64,000 nt of DNA from JAMBLL01 sp964460075 (GCA_964460075.1 CAYWPC010000002.1:1-64000); one strand, 5' to 3'. Counted from the stretch's first letter, positions 18,640 to 27,550 are shown. Translations and numbers: made by a program. Notes: generated by a model not told the origin, from the sequence alone.

Positions 18640-19487
18640 ACACACCAGCAGGAACCTCTGATCGCAACGACGCCCTCTTGAGCTGGTATGCGGCATCCGC
18701 GAGAGCTCTCCCATGGCGAGGCGACGCGGATCCCTACGTGACACTTGTCTCCGAATCGATGCTTCAGCAGACACAGGTGGACCGCGTCGTACCCAAGTTC
18801 GTCGCTTTCGTTGCAACCTGGCCGAACGTCTCGGCCTTAGCCGCGGCGGAGACAAGGGAGCTCCTCTCACTGTGGTCAGGGCTTGGGTACAACGCTCGTG
18901 CCCTACGTCTCAGAGCAGCGGCCGCCATCATCGATGCCGGAGGCTGGCCCAACTCCCTGGTCGGCCTGCAATCGCTTCCAGGTGTTGGCCCGTATACCGC
19001 AGGAGCGATCGGATCGATTGCTTTCGGATTCGATGTTCCAGCTATCGACACGAACCTGAAGCGCGTTCTGAGCCGCTGGTTCGGCAGTCCGCTCATGGGC
19101 AGCCGACTGAAGGAGTTCGCGAACGCAGCTCTCGGTCTCCCAGCAGGCGATTGGAATCAGGCTGTTATGGACCTGGGCGCCACACTCTGTCGACGTCGAG
19201 AGCCGCAGTGCAGCGAATGTCCCGTCTCGACCTGGTGCCAGAGCCCCGACGTCTACGAACCGCCGGTTAGGGCGTCTAAGTTCAGCGGATCACGCCGCGA
19301 GTTGAGAGGTGCACTCGTCCGAGCGCACCTACACGAGGAGAACCTCCACGACACCGGCACGTCCCTCGGCTGGTGCGACGAGGACGTTGCGCACGCAATT
19401 GAAGAGCTCACCAGCGAAGGTCTGCTCGAGGCGGGCGTCAGGTCTCCAAGAAGTTCCTCAACAGCGCCATGCCTTGTGGGGTCATGA
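18636..19487 (+). CDS. mutY: A/G-specific adenine DNA glycosylase
   Basis: A 283-residue base-excision repair enzyme that removes adenine opposite 8-oxoguanine. The catalytic glutamate E40 lies in SESMLQQTQV, the helix-hairpin-helix LPGVGPYTAGAIGS near 112-125 precedes the catalytic aspartate in AIDTN, and an iron-sulfur cluster is marked by C185-x6-C192-x2-C195-x5-C201. The MutT-like carboxy domain is absent or reduced. The GTG start overlaps the pknB stop (GTGA), an unusual coupling. The last 50 bases overlap the end of the convergent trpG-like gene. Confidence 0.9.
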   Translation: MNTPAGTSDRNDALLSWYAASARALPWRGDADPYVTLVSESMLQQTQVDRVVPKFVAFVATWPNVSALAAAETRELLSLWSGLGYNARALRLRAAAAIIDAGGWPNSLVGLQSLPGVGPYTAGAIGSIAFGFDVPAIDTNLKRVLSRWFGSPLMGSRLKEFANAALGLPAGDWNQAVMDLGATLCRRREPQCSECPVSTWCQSPDVYEPPVRASKFSGSRRELRGALVRAHLHEENLHDTGTSLGWCDEDVAHAIEELTSEGLLEAGVRSPRSSSTAPCLVGS

Positions 19488-19998
19488 CACTCTCTGGGTG
19501 AAACTGCACGGCCTCGATCGGCAGGGTCTTGTGGCGAATGCCTTGCACAACTCCATCGTCTGAGTGGGCGGTCTCCTCCAGGGTCTCTGGCACCTCCACT
19601 GCAGCAAGCGAGTGGTATCTCGTCGCTTCGAACGGATTCTCGAGATCTCGAAATATGCCTCGCCCATCGTGGGTAATCGGTGACGTCTTTCCATGCCTCG
19701 GCTCCTGAGCACGCCCAACCTTTCCGCCAAACGCCACAACGACAGCCTGTAGTCCGAGACACACGCCGAGGGTAGGTATCTCCGATCCGAGTGTTCTAAT
19801 GAGATCGATCGAACATCCAGCGCCTTCGGGCCGACCAGGTCCCGGGGAGATCACGAGGTGGCTTGGGTGCAGCTTCTCGGCTTCAGCCAGGGTCAACGCA
19901 TCGTTGCGATACACAACCGGCTCAGCTCCGAGCTCACCGAGATACTGCACGAGGTTGTAGGTGAACGAGTCGTAGTTGTCCACCACCAGCACCGTCAC
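19438..19998 (-). CDS. Anthranilate/aminodeoxychorismate synthase glutamine amidotransferase subunit
   Basis: A 186-residue class I glutamine amidotransferase. It opens with VVDNYDSFTYNL, the oxyanion region is SPGPGRPEGAG, the nucleophile is the cysteine in GVCLGLQ near residue 79, and the QFHPESV block carries the His-Glu pair. It supplies ammonia for anthranilate (TrpG) or aminodeoxychorismate (PabA); the two cannot be separated from sequence. The GTG at 19998 overlaps the stop of a 48-residue membrane protein. The trpG-sortase-crgA neighbourhood next to pknB matches the mycobacterial origin region. Confidence 0.9.
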   Translation of the reverse strand: MTVLVVDNYDSFTYNLVQYLGELGAEPVVYRNDALTLAEAEKLHPSHLVISPGPGRPEGAGCSIDLIRTLGSEIPTLGVCLGLQAVVVAFGGKVGRAQEPRHGKTSPITHDGRGIFRDLENPFEATRYHSLAAVEVPETLEETAHSDDGVVQGIRHKTLPIEAVQFHPESVMTPQGMALLRNFLET

Positions 19999-20141
19999 GA
20001 GAGCGTGCCGCCTGAGTCGAGGAAGTTCCCCATCCAGTTGTATATCGAGTTCAGGCCGTACAGGGCGACCGAAATGAGGATGACCGCCAAGACGATCTTT
20101 ACTGGCATTGGGCCCGGGAGTTTGAGAAATGCTCGCTTCAT
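19995..20141 (-). CDS. Small membrane protein, 48 residues
   Basis: A short gene fills the gap between sortase and trpG exactly. Its ATG overlaps the sortase stop (ATGA) and its TGA overlaps the trpG GTG start. The product begins MKRAFLKLPGPMPVKIVL, has one helix at about residues 13-30 and ends with LYGLNSIYNWMGNFLDSGG. Both couplings and a clean helix argue that it is real. Unrecognised family; perhaps a sortase-linked or divisome-linked micropeptide. Confidence 0.7.
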   Translation of the reverse strand: MKRAFLKLPGPMPVKIVLAVILISVALYGLNSIYNWMGNFLDSGGTLS

Positions 20142-20902
20142 GGGTTGTAGATCACGTCGAAGTTGGGTCCAGCCACAAGTTCAGCGAAGATGATCAGCCG
20201 CTGCCTCGAGGAGAACTTTGGGTTGCACGTCGAGAGAGTAATCCATGAACCCGGTCTGGGCTGGGTAACCCAGATCTCCGTTGGTCGAACAATGATCGAC
20301 TCCCTGACCTGATACACGTTGACACCGAGGGCTGTCTCCACCTCGATGATGTCTCCGACCTCCAGTAGATCGAGTTCGTGGAACGGCGCACCGTACGTCG
20401 TTCGATGCCCAGGAAGCACGGAGTTGCCTGGCTGTCCAGGCAACGGCGTCGAAGGCATGTGGCCGACGCCGTTCTTCAGGTTCTGTCTCGAGACGCCCTC
20501 GACCACGGTCCAGCCATCCTTGAGCCGTTCGATCGATGGGATGCGGATGATGGCGAAGGCCTCGCCGTTCTGTGGAGGCTCTTCGACAAGCAGTGTCCGT
20601 TGGAGTGCAGGCGGACTGGCGGACTCTGTTGCCTCGGAGGGCTGTGTCGCTTCGGGGGGTGTGTACTCGATCTCAGAGATCTCGGCAGTGTCGAAGTATT
20701 CGACAGCTTGAGCCGCAAGAACCTTGTTGTTCTGCTGAGCGAAATACGTCGTGATGAACAGTTGGTGGACGATGAATCCAAGAAGGAACAGCCCGAGGCC
20801 AAAGATGGTCCACGCTATGGCTCGGATGATGCGTTTGAACGTCCCGCGGCGCCGCACAGGGGCAGGTTTCTCGAGCATATCCTGTTGTGCGACGTCCCTC
20901 AT
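20138..20902 (-). CDS. Class E sortase
   Basis: A 254-residue membrane-anchored transpeptidase. A basic amino end and one helix (about residues 25-48) are followed by an extracytoplasmic linker and the sortase barrel. The catalytic histidine lies in VLPGHRTTYGAPF, the cysteine in ITLSTCNPKFSSRQRL, and the arginine in SSRQRL. Sortases attach proteins to the wall; no LPxTG-type substrate gene was noticed in the window. The ATG at 20902 gives a sensible amino end; 20923 and 20878 are alternatives. It is divergent from crgA by about 95 bp. Confidence 0.87.
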   Translation of the reverse strand: MRDVAQQDMLEKPAPVRRRGTFKRIIRAIAWTIFGLGLFLLGFIVHQLFITTYFAQQNNKVLAAQAVEYFDTAEISEIEYTPPEATQPSEATESASPPALQRTLLVEEPPQNGEAFAIIRIPSIERLKDGWTVVEGVSRQNLKNGVGHMPSTPLPGQPGNSVLPGHRTTYGAPFHELDLLEVGDIIEVETALGVNVYQVRESIIVRPTEIWVTQPRPGSWITLSTCNPKFSSRQRLIIFAELVAGPNFDVIYNP

Positions 20903-20997
20903 GATTCGGAGACTACCGCGCATTCGCGAAAGTCCCGTAGAGGTCTTAGGCCCCGCTCTTGGCGCAATCTGCGCTCTCAGAGCGCTACCCTGTGCAG

Positions 20998-21252
20998 ATG
21001 CCAGTCTCAAAGGGCCGCAAGAAGGCCAACCAGCGTCCGACACCCCCCTCGCACAAACCCACCGTGTATGGCGACAAGGGACCGTCCCCAATGTGGTACG
21101 TAGTGACCATGTTTTCTCTGATGGCTGTGGGCATCGTCATCATTTTGCTCAACTACATCAACGTGTTCCCCGGTGGTACGAGCAACACGTACCTCCTCGC
21201 GGGCCTCGGCCTCATCGGCGTCGGTTTCGCCATGACAATGGACTACCGGTAA
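20998..21252 (+). CDS. crgA: Cell division protein CrgA
   Basis: An 84-residue protein with a basic amino end (MPVSKGRKKANQ) and two transmembrane helices (about 33-54 and 63-80) separated by YINVFPGGTSNTYLL. This layout and the PxWYVxxMFSLM segment are typical of actinobacterial CrgA, which recruits PBPs and FtsI to the septum. It is divergent from the sortase gene. Small size and position beside the pknB cluster support the call. Confidence 0.92.
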   Translation: MPVSKGRKKANQRPTPPSHKPTVYGDKGPSPMWYVVTMFSLMAVGIVIILLNYINVFPGGTSNTYLLAGLGLIGVGFAMTMDYR

Positions 21253-21368
21253 CACTGCAGCCATGCACAGCCGACCGGGCAGACCTTACGGTGTGCGACT
21301 GATCCACCGAATCGGCTCGAACGGTGACCCCGTTGAGATGGGGCAGAGCCAGCACTCGTGGGAAATCC

Positions 21369-21599
21369 TCATCCCTCCACCATGTCCTCTCGGCAATGTC
21401 GGGGAGGATCCACCGCTCCGCCCTGTGCCTGGGTGACCGTCAGGCTCAGCCCGCACACCGAGCACACATAGGGGATATCTACCTCGAGGACGTCGCTCAC
21501 ATCAGGCTCGGGCGGAGGCCCGGACGCGATGAAGCGGATGCTCTTGAACGTGAACCACACGATCGCGACACCGCCGAGTGCCGCGACGAGAACGATCAC
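21369..21599 (-). CDS. Small membrane protein with a cysteine pair
   Basis: A 76-residue protein with one amino-terminal helix (about residues 2-20), an acidic linker and a CSVCG motif near residue 47 with a later HCRED, which could form a small zinc ribbon or rubredoxin-like knuckle. It overlaps the thiolase stop by four bases, so it is cotranslated. Family not recognised. Confidence 0.6.
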   Translation of the reverse strand: MIVLVAALGGVAIVWFTFKSIRFIASGPPPEPDVSDVLEVDIPYVCSVCGLSLTVTQAQGGAVDPPRHCREDMVEG

Positions 21600-22753
21600 A
21601 CGAGCAGCTCGATAATGGTGCCGTTGGCCAGCCCGCCGCCTTCACACATCGTCTGCAATCCATAGCGTCCACCGGATCGCTCAAGCTCGTTGAGGAGCGT
21701 GGTCATGAGCCTCGCTCCTGAAGCTCCAAGTGGATGTCCGAGGGCAATGGCACCACCGTTGACGTTCACCTTGCCCCAGTCTGCACCTGTTTCTCGGATC
21801 CATGCACCGATTACGGCTGCGAACGCTTCGTTGACCTCGAAGAGGTCGATGTCGTCGATTGACATGTTGGCCTTGGCCAACGCCTTCTCCGTGGCAGGGA
21901 TAGGGCCTGTCAACATCGAGATCGGGTCGGTTCCAACAACGGAGAATGACACAAACCGGGCCCTCGGGGTCAGTCCCAGCTCGGTGGCTTTGTCCTCTGA
22001 CATGATCAGCATCGCGGCGGCACCGTCTGTGATCTGGGACGAGTTACCGGCTGTGACCACGCCGTCCTCTTTGAAGGCGGGCTTCAGCGACGCTAACGCC
22101 TCTCGGGTAGTTGAGGGGCGAATGCCCTCATCCTTCGAGATGGCCGATACGACACCGTCGGTCTTCACCTCAATTGGTACGATCTCTCGGTCGAACCGGC
22201 CTTCCTCTGTCGCCTTGAGGGCCCGCATCTGGGAGTCGTACCCATACCCATCAAGTTCTTCACGACCGATTCCCCACTTGTCCGCAATCATCTCTGCCGA
22301 GAGACCTTGGGGAATGAGATTGTTGTTGTACCGCGAGCGCATCTTGTCTCCGAACGGTTTGCCGGATCCGACGGAGGAACCCATGGGGACCCGTGTCATC
22401 GACTCCACACCCGCGGCAACCACGACGTCATACGCGCCAGCCATCACACCTTGGGCAGCGAAATGAACGCTCTGCTGGGAGGATCCACATTGCCTGTCAA
22501 TCGTCACTCCTGGCACTGACTCGGGCCACCCTGCGCCGAGCGCGGCGTTGCGACCGACGTTCCAGGACTGATCCCCAACCTGGGAGACACACCCCATGAT
22601 GACATCCTCGACGAGGGCCGGATCGAGACTGTTGCGTTCGGCTAGCGCCTTGAGTGTTTCGGCTGCAAGGTCCGCTGGGTGCCACTCGGAAAGGCCTCCG
22701 TTGCGCTTCCCTAGTGGTGTACGTACGGCATCGACGATCACGGCCTCTGGCAC
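21596..22753 (-). CDS. Acetyl-CoA C-acyltransferase (thiolase)
   Basis: A 385-residue thiolase. The acyl-accepting cysteine is C89 in DRQCGSSQQ, the histidine lies in GGAIALGHPLGASGAR, and the second cysteine in TMCEGGGLANG near the end. It cleaves 3-ketoacyl-CoA in fatty-acid or related breakdown, or condenses acetyl-CoA. The GTG at 22753 was chosen because AAGGAG lies seven bases upstream; a longer reading would pass through the tRNA-Ala gene. No other beta-oxidation gene is adjacent. Confidence 0.93.
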   Translation of the reverse strand: MPEAVIVDAVRTPLGKRNGGLSEWHPADLAAETLKALAERNSLDPALVEDVIMGCVSQVGDQSWNVGRNAALGAGWPESVPGVTIDRQCGSSQQSVHFAAQGVMAGAYDVVVAAGVESMTRVPMGSSVGSGKPFGDKMRSRYNNNLIPQGLSAEMIADKWGIGREELDGYGYDSQMRALKATEEGRFDREIVPIEVKTDGVVSAISKDEGIRPSTTREALASLKPAFKEDGVVTAGNSSQITDGAAAMLIMSEDKATELGLTPRARFVSFSVVGTDPISMLTGPIPATEKALAKANMSIDDIDLFEVNEAFAAVIGAWIRETGADWGKVNVNGGAIALGHPLGASGARLMTTLLNELERSGGRYGLQTMCEGGGLANGTIIELLV

Positions 22754-22775
22754 TTGGGCGCTCCTTTTTCGACGG

Positions 22776-22848
22776 TGGAGACGATCGGACTTGAACCGAC
22801 GACCCCCTGGTTGCAAACCAGGTGCTCTCCCAACTGAGCTACGTCCCC
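22776..22848 (-). tRNA. tRNA-Ala (anticodon TGC)
   Basis: The reverse strand folds with acceptor GGGGACG/CGTCTCC, anticodon stem CCTGG/CCAGG region around TTTGCAA, and T-loop TTCAAGT. No CCA is encoded. It lies 22 bp upstream of the thiolase start on the same strand. Confidence 0.96.
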
Positions 22849-23074
22849 GCGAGGCAAGTGTAGAGCACTGCACGGCCCACCCACCTCACGGAACGCTGCT
22901 CACACAGTGTCTGGCTGGGATGAGAACACCGATCCGTCGGCCACCACAACCAACATGTAATACGTCGAAGGCGCCTCGGACATCGCCCTTCAAGGGAATC
23001 TCTACGTCGGCGCGATGTTGTCAGAACTGATAGCACACGTACCCAATGTGGAGTCCTCTGCCAACAGCATGCCG

Positions 23075-23533
23075 TCAGAGACCCGGCTTCACGACCATGA
23101 CGATGAGAGCAATCGACACCAGAAGTGTTGAGATGTGGCTGATGTTCCCGATTTGCTTCGCTTTCCCCATAGCTTCAGGGCTTGTCAGGCCGTGTTCGGC
23201 GATCAGGCGCCGAACCTCATTCCCGCTCGGCTTGAAGTAGAACAAGCCGAGACCAACAGCGATGATCGCAACGGCGAAGCCGACGGACACGAACACCATC
23301 TCGAAGGAGAACATGGCGCGATCAGTCACCATCCATGGTCCGGTGATAAGGATCAGGACTCCTGCGCCAAGAAACAGTCGCTGACTGGTAGTACCGACGT
23401 GGCCTGCAACCGTCATGATCGTTCCCGGATCTTTCGTTCGCGCAGCCGAGGCCATCAGACCTTCGACGTACACCGCCCCGCCAAACCACAATGCGCCGGC
23501 CATGACGTGGACGACAACCACCAAATCGATCAT
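23075..23533 (-). CDS. DUF2269-like integral membrane protein
   Basis: A 152-residue protein with four hydrophobic helices. The opening VVVVHVMAGALWFGGAVY carries a histidine as in DUF2269/CopD-like membrane proteins, and a second histidine sits in VAGHVG. The ATG at 23533 follows GGGGGAG. It is divergent from the MFS gene by about 130 bp. Function unknown; haem or metal binding through the helix histidines is only a suggestion. Confidence 0.7.
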   Translation of the reverse strand: MIDLVVVVHVMAGALWFGGAVYVEGLMASAARTKDPGTIMTVAGHVGTTSQRLFLGAGVLILITGPWMVTDRAMFSFEMVFVSVGFAVAIIAVGLGLFYFKPSGNEVRRLIAEHGLTSPEAMGKAKQIGNISHISTLLVSIALIVMVVKPGL

Positions 23534-23661
23534 ATCGATCTCCCCCTTAGATAGTCGACGGCACGTTAGTACGCATGTGCAGGCATACGATCGGTTCCCA
23601 AGAGGCACGAAATCAGAACAATCTTGACCGTGCAAGCGTTGCATCCGCGAAGGGAGAACGT

Positions 23662-24867
23662 ATGCCGCAACAGTTGGTCAGCCAGGCGCGTGTGCAGCGC
23701 CGAGCACTTATCGTCATAGCTACAAGTCAACTGCTTGTGCTCACCCTGTGGTTCTCGGCATCGGCTGTGTCTCCACAACTCGAATCCGAGTGGAATCTGT
23801 CGACGACCGAGGCCTCGTTCCTCACCCTTGCTGTACAACTCGGGTTCGTCGTGGGCGCGTTGACTCTATCCCTCCTCAACCTCGCCGATCTCATACCTGC
23901 ACGGAGACTCTTCGTCGTTGCAGCCCTCATCGCCGCAACAGCGAATGCCGCCCTCATCCTCCTCAAGGATTCGCCCCTTGTTCAGGCAACCATCCTGCGA
24001 CTTATCGTCGGTGTCGCACTCGCAGGGGTGTATCCCGCTGGACTCAAGGTGATCTCTGGCTGGTTCACGAAACGAAGGGGGATGGCGCTCGGTGTCCTCG
24101 TCGGTGCGTTAACCGTCGGCTCGGCGTTTCCTCATTTGGTGAGAGGGACAGGTCTGGAGTGGAGACCGGTGATCCTCACGTCGTCGGTGCTTGCCGTCAT
24201 CGGTGGCTTTCTCATGTACTGGTTCGTAACTGATGGTCCGTTCGACACGTCAGCAGCCCCCTTCTCCTTCAAGCTCATCGGAGCTGTCGTGCGCAACCGA
24301 GGTGTACGGCTCTCCACCTATGGATACCTGGGCCATATGTGGGAGTTGTACGCGATGTGGACATGGACCGCTGCATTTCTGTTCGCAAGCGCGCAGGCCG
24401 GGGGTTACTCCACCGGCTGGGTGCCCACGGCGACCTTCACGATCATCGCAATCGGTGGCGTCGGATCGTGGTGGGCTGGATCTCTCGCTGACCGCTTCGG
24501 TAGAGAGCGTATTGCCGGGGGTGCAATGGCGATCTCCGGTGCCAGCGCCCTGCTCTCCCCGCTTGTGTTCGCCGCAGCCCCATGGATCGTTCTCGGTCTG
24601 TTCCTGGTCTGGGGGCTCACCGTCGTGGCAGATTCTGCCCAATTCTCAGCACTCGTAACGGAGACGGCAGAGGATCGATTTCGAGGGACAGCGCTCACGT
24701 TGCAGACGGCTGTCGGCTTTCTTCTCACGCTCGTCACCATTCGAGGGGTACCAACCATTGCCGATGCGGTGGGATGGCGGTGGGCGTTTCCATGGCTCGC
24801 ACTCGGACCGATGCTTGGAATCGCTGCTATGAGCCGACTCGCTCACGTCCGGTCCACCCAAAGATGA
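23662..24867 (+). CDS. Major facilitator superfamily transporter
   Basis: A 401-residue permease with about twelve helices. The loop between helices 2 and 3 reads LSLLNLADLIPARR, and the cytoplasmic motif SGWFTKRRGMALGVLVG resembles nitrate/cyanate-type MFS proteins. In the second half, GSLADRFGRERIAGG repeats the MFS motif A. Substrate unknown. The ATG at 23662 follows GGGAGAACGT. A stem-loop at 24870-24896 follows the stop codon at once. Confidence 0.88.
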   Translation: MPQQLVSQARVQRRALIVIATSQLLVLTLWFSASAVSPQLESEWNLSTTEASFLTLAVQLGFVVGALTLSLLNLADLIPARRLFVVAALIAATANAALILLKDSPLVQATILRLIVGVALAGVYPAGLKVISGWFTKRRGMALGVLVGALTVGSAFPHLVRGTGLEWRPVILTSSVLAVIGGFLMYWFVTDGPFDTSAAPFSFKLIGAVVRNRGVRLSTYGYLGHMWELYAMWTWTAAFLFASAQAGGYSTGWVPTATFTIIAIGGVGSWWAGSLADRFGRERIAGGAMAISGASALLSPLVFAAAPWIVLGLFLVWGLTVVADSAQFSALVTETAEDRFRGTALTLQTAVGFLLTLVTIRGVPTIADAVGWRWAFPWLALGPMLGIAAMSRLAHVRSTQR

Positions 24868-24869
24868 AA

Positions 24870-24896
24870 GAACCTACCGGGCCCCCCTGTAGGTTC
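24870..24896 (+). terminator. Stem-loop after the MFS gene
   Basis: GAACCTAC and GTAGGTTC form an eight-base stem around an 11-base GC-rich loop, three bases after the stop codon. No T-run follows, so it may stabilise or terminate the transcript only weakly. Confidence 0.5.
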
Positions 24897-25082
24897 GCAG
24901 CCAATGCTGGTGTCGCCGGCCGTAGCCGGTAGCGGTCACGCAACGCACGTTTGCGACCATGTCTGAGAGGTGTTCGGCTGCGAACCGGACCCGTCAGGTT
25001 CTTACTCCAACAGTTTCCGATTCCTGTGGCATAAGAGCTATAGGGACTTTCCCCTATTCTCCTCGAATCTAGCCGAGTGCCT

Positions 25083-25721
25083 TCACTCCCTCGAGAACCA
25101 GCCGAAGCGATACGCCTCGGCCGACAGTTCGTAACGGGACGCTACTCCGAGCTTTCTGAAGATCTTGCTCATGTGCGCCTCTACCGTCTTGGGAGACACA
25201 TACATCGCCGATGCCGCTCTCTGGTAGGAATATCCCCTTGCAATGTACTGCACGACTTCGCGCTCACGAGGTGTCAATCTCTCGATACGTGGTGACCGCT
25301 CCGCTGCCTCGTCTATGTCAAGCATGAATCCTGCGATCTGGGATGACACTGGACGGCCCCCGTCGATGCACTCCAGAACGAGTTCAGGAAGCCGCTTCCC
25401 GAGCGTGCTCTTGAGGAGATATCCGTCGACACCGGCATGCAGCATCAAGACCACATCCGTTCGCTCGGCTGACACTGACAAGGCTATGTATTTCGCCGTT
25501 GAACCCTCCTCCTTGGCCGCCATGACGACCTCTGCCCCGGTGCCAGATGGCAGATGCACGTCGACGAGCACACAGTCTGGGCTGGTACGAAGGATGATCG
25601 CAATCGCTTCAGCAACGTCACCGGCTTCGCCGACGACCTCGAAGCCCTCCCCGAGCAGTTTCGAAGCCCCCACACGCACAATCTCGTGATCGTCGACGAG
25701 TACGAGCCTCGGAACAGTCAT
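25083..25721 (-). CDS. LuxR/NarL-family response regulator
   Basis: A 212-residue regulator. The receiver domain (about residues 3-120) has the acidic pair in LVDDHEIVRVG, the phospho-acceptor aspartate in CVLVDVHLP and the lysine in YLLKSTLGK. The LuxR-type helix-turn-helix at about 148-205 contains LTPREREVVQYIARGYSYQ and VSPKTVEAHMSKIFRKLGV. Its start overlaps the histidine kinase stop by four bases. Targets unknown. Confidence 0.93.
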   Translation of the reverse strand: MTVPRLVLVDDHEIVRVGASKLLGEGFEVVGEAGDVAEAIAIILRTSPDCVLVDVHLPSGTGAEVVMAAKEEGSTAKYIALSVSAERTDVVLMLHAGVDGYLLKSTLGKRLPELVLECIDGGRPVSSQIAGFMLDIDEAAERSPRIERLTPREREVVQYIARGYSYQRAASAMYVSPKTVEAHMSKIFRKLGVASRYELSAEAYRFGWFSRE

Positions 25722-26893
25722 GCGTGAGTCCGATCGATTGCAACCGCCATGAGAACTTCTGTGCCCTCACCAGGAGCCGACTTGATACGCGCCGCTCCGC
25801 CCACGGACTCGAGCCTGGCTCGAATGGACTGTTCAATACCGTGACCCATCTCGACGGTACCAGGGTCGAAGCCTTCTCCGTCGTCGAGCACATACACGCG
25901 GGCCTCTTCGTCCTCGATCGCGGCGTACACGTCGATGCGTTCGCTGCCTGAGTACTTTGCAGCGTTCGTCAATGCCTCACGCGTTGCATCTACAAGCGCC
26001 AGAAGGGACTCATCGAGTGTCATCTCGATACGAATCACGGTGCTTACCTCAATGTTGAACAACTCCTCGACATCGTGCGCTGTGCTGACCAAGCGCATCT
26101 TGAACGACGATCCATCCGTCGATCTGTAACTCTCGACGAGGCTCCGTAACTCGCGCGACTGCCTCCTTGCGAGTGTGCGCACCCGTTCAGCATCGTCGGC
26201 ATCAACGTCGATCACCTGAAGGGTTTGGAGGGCGGAGTCATGCAGGCGATTCGCCAACTCGAGACGTTCCATCTTTCGGGCACTCTCTTCGCGCTCCGTG
26301 GTCAGCTCTGCCGCCATACGTCTGCGGAACGTGTCTGAGTTGCGAATCACTCCGAACAGCCAGCCGAACACAACACCGTAAATGATCAGTACCAAACTGC
26401 CGGTGGCGGCAACGGCTCCTCGGCCACTCTGGAGCAGAAGAATGGCCTGCTGCGCAGATAGCAGGATCGATCCGCCGACTGCCCATCTGAGTCCTCCACC
26501 GTAAGCCAGAACGGCCAACCACGAGATTGGATACGCGCCGTGGAACAGATCACCGGCGCTTGCAAGGTATGAGGCACTAGCCACGGCGAGACCTACAGCG
26601 CCGTCCGCGATCACGAACGTCAGCGAACCGAGCCTGGAACGGCGCAGGTGGGCCCACCACGTGACCACTGTCCACACGGTCGCTAGCACCAGGGCTCCAA
26701 TGGTGAATCTCCTGTCAGCGTCCGCATCAGCGACGAGTGTTGCAATGACCAGGAGCAGCATCCCAAACCATCCCAAACCGCGTGTGATCATCACGAGGCG
26801 CCGCATCGACAGTTCGAGTGACTTCGTCAGCTCATCCGGCGGTGATTCGATGTCACGCTGTTGAGCCGTCACTTCGCGCTTCTCCGTCATCAT
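25718..26893 (-). CDS. NarL-type sensor histidine kinase
   Basis: A 391-residue membrane kinase. About six hydrophobic segments in the first 190 residues form a MASE-like sensor region without a large extracellular loop. The HisKA_3-like helix contains LANRLHDSALQTLQ (phospho-acceptor histidine), and the ATPase domain has NAAKYSGSERIDV, DDGEGFD and GHGIEQSIRARLESVGG. It pairs with the downstream regulator. The ATG at 26893 (ATGATG) after a GTCAGGG sequence was preferred over a longer reading with a poor amino end. Confidence 0.88.
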   Translation of the reverse strand: MMTEKREVTAQQRDIESPPDELTKSLELSMRRLVMITRGLGWFGMLLLVIATLVADADADRRFTIGALVLATVWTVVTWWAHLRRSRLGSLTFVIADGAVGLAVASASYLASAGDLFHGAYPISWLAVLAYGGGLRWAVGGSILLSAQQAILLLQSGRGAVAATGSLVLIIYGVVFGWLFGVIRNSDTFRRRMAAELTTEREESARKMERLELANRLHDSALQTLQVIDVDADDAERVRTLARRQSRELRSLVESYRSTDGSSFKMRLVSTAHDVEELFNIEVSTVIRIEMTLDESLLALVDATREALTNAAKYSGSERIDVYAAIEDEEARVYVLDDGEGFDPGTVEMGHGIEQSIRARLESVGGAARIKSAPGEGTEVLMAVAIDRTHA

Positions 26894-27192
26894 CTGTGCC
26901 CTGACCCAGACCTTCCTGACGGTGCGTAGCGTACCAGGGACGCCTTGTAGCGGCCGAGAGAGACAGCAACGCTGTGCCCAAAGTGCCAAGGGAGGGCGAT
27001 GAGAACTCGCCACGATACGTCACATCCGGACATCCTCCTCCTCGAAATCGAGCGACTCGACCTGTACGACCAACAGTCAGGTCCCCGTCGACACACTGAT
27101 GTCCCCACGGGAAGTCGGCCATCACTCACGCGAGATGGCTTGACTGTCTCTACCGATTGAGACTTCGGGTTGGTATCCTTCCGCATTCTGAT
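26894..27192. other. Intergenic region before tRNA-Ile
   Basis: About 300 bp between the kinase start and tRNA-Ile. It should hold the promoters for both. Open frames in this interval have no ribosome sites or recognisable products. Confidence 0.4.
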
Positions 27193-27270
27193 GGGCCTAT
27201 AGCTCAGCCTGGTTAGAGCGCATCCCTGATAAGGATGAGGTCCCTGGTTCAAATCCAGGTGGGCCCACCA
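27193..27270 (+). tRNA. tRNA-Ile (anticodon GAT)
   Basis: Plus-strand cloverleaf with acceptor GGGCCTA/TGGGCCC, anticodon stem CATCC/GGATG around CTGATAA, T-loop TTCAAAT, and encoded CCA at 27268-27270. The 3' half from the anticodon loop is duplicated in degenerate form at 31454-31496. Confidence 0.97.
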
Positions 27271-27272
27271 CC
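27228..27272 (+). other. Putative attachment site in tRNA-Ile (left copy)
   Basis: The 45 bases from the anticodon loop through CCA to two bases beyond match 31454-31496 with two substitutions and a two-base deletion. This is the usual core used by tyrosine integrases at tRNA genes. Confidence 0.6.
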
Positions 27273-27276
27273 ATGT

Positions 27277-27300
27277 CCCCTTGTGACACAAGGGGTTTCG
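27277..27300 (+). terminator. Terminator after tRNA-Ile
   Basis: CCCCTTGT and ACAAGGGG form a stem with a GAC loop, followed by TTTCGT. It lies six bases after the CCA of tRNA-Ile. Confidence 0.75.
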
Positions 27301-27550
27301 TCTATTCCACGGTTTGGTGCAGATCACGTTGGTTGACCTGGGTGGAGTATCTGCCGTCGGTGGAGGCCTCGTTGATCCCGTCGCCCATTCACGACCCCGA
27401 CAAGACAACCGGTGCCAGTCCAAGTCGGTCAGAACCCTGGCACAGGACCGTTCTCCACATCCACTACACACCCATATGCCACACAAATCCTCCGATCGCG
27501 GCGCCTCATAGCGGAATTGGATCGCTACGACTGCCACCAACCGTGGCGAA

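Noticed and set aside
20378..21103. A 241-residue plus-strand frame over the sortase
   Set aside because: It is antisense to the sortase catalytic domain and crosses the crgA start, so it is a shadow frame.
22900..22983. A 27-residue minus-strand frame (MSEAPSTYYMLVVVADGSVF) upstream of tRNA-Ala
   Set aside because: A weak AAGGGC lies before it, but there is no family, no coupling and the size is too small to support a call.
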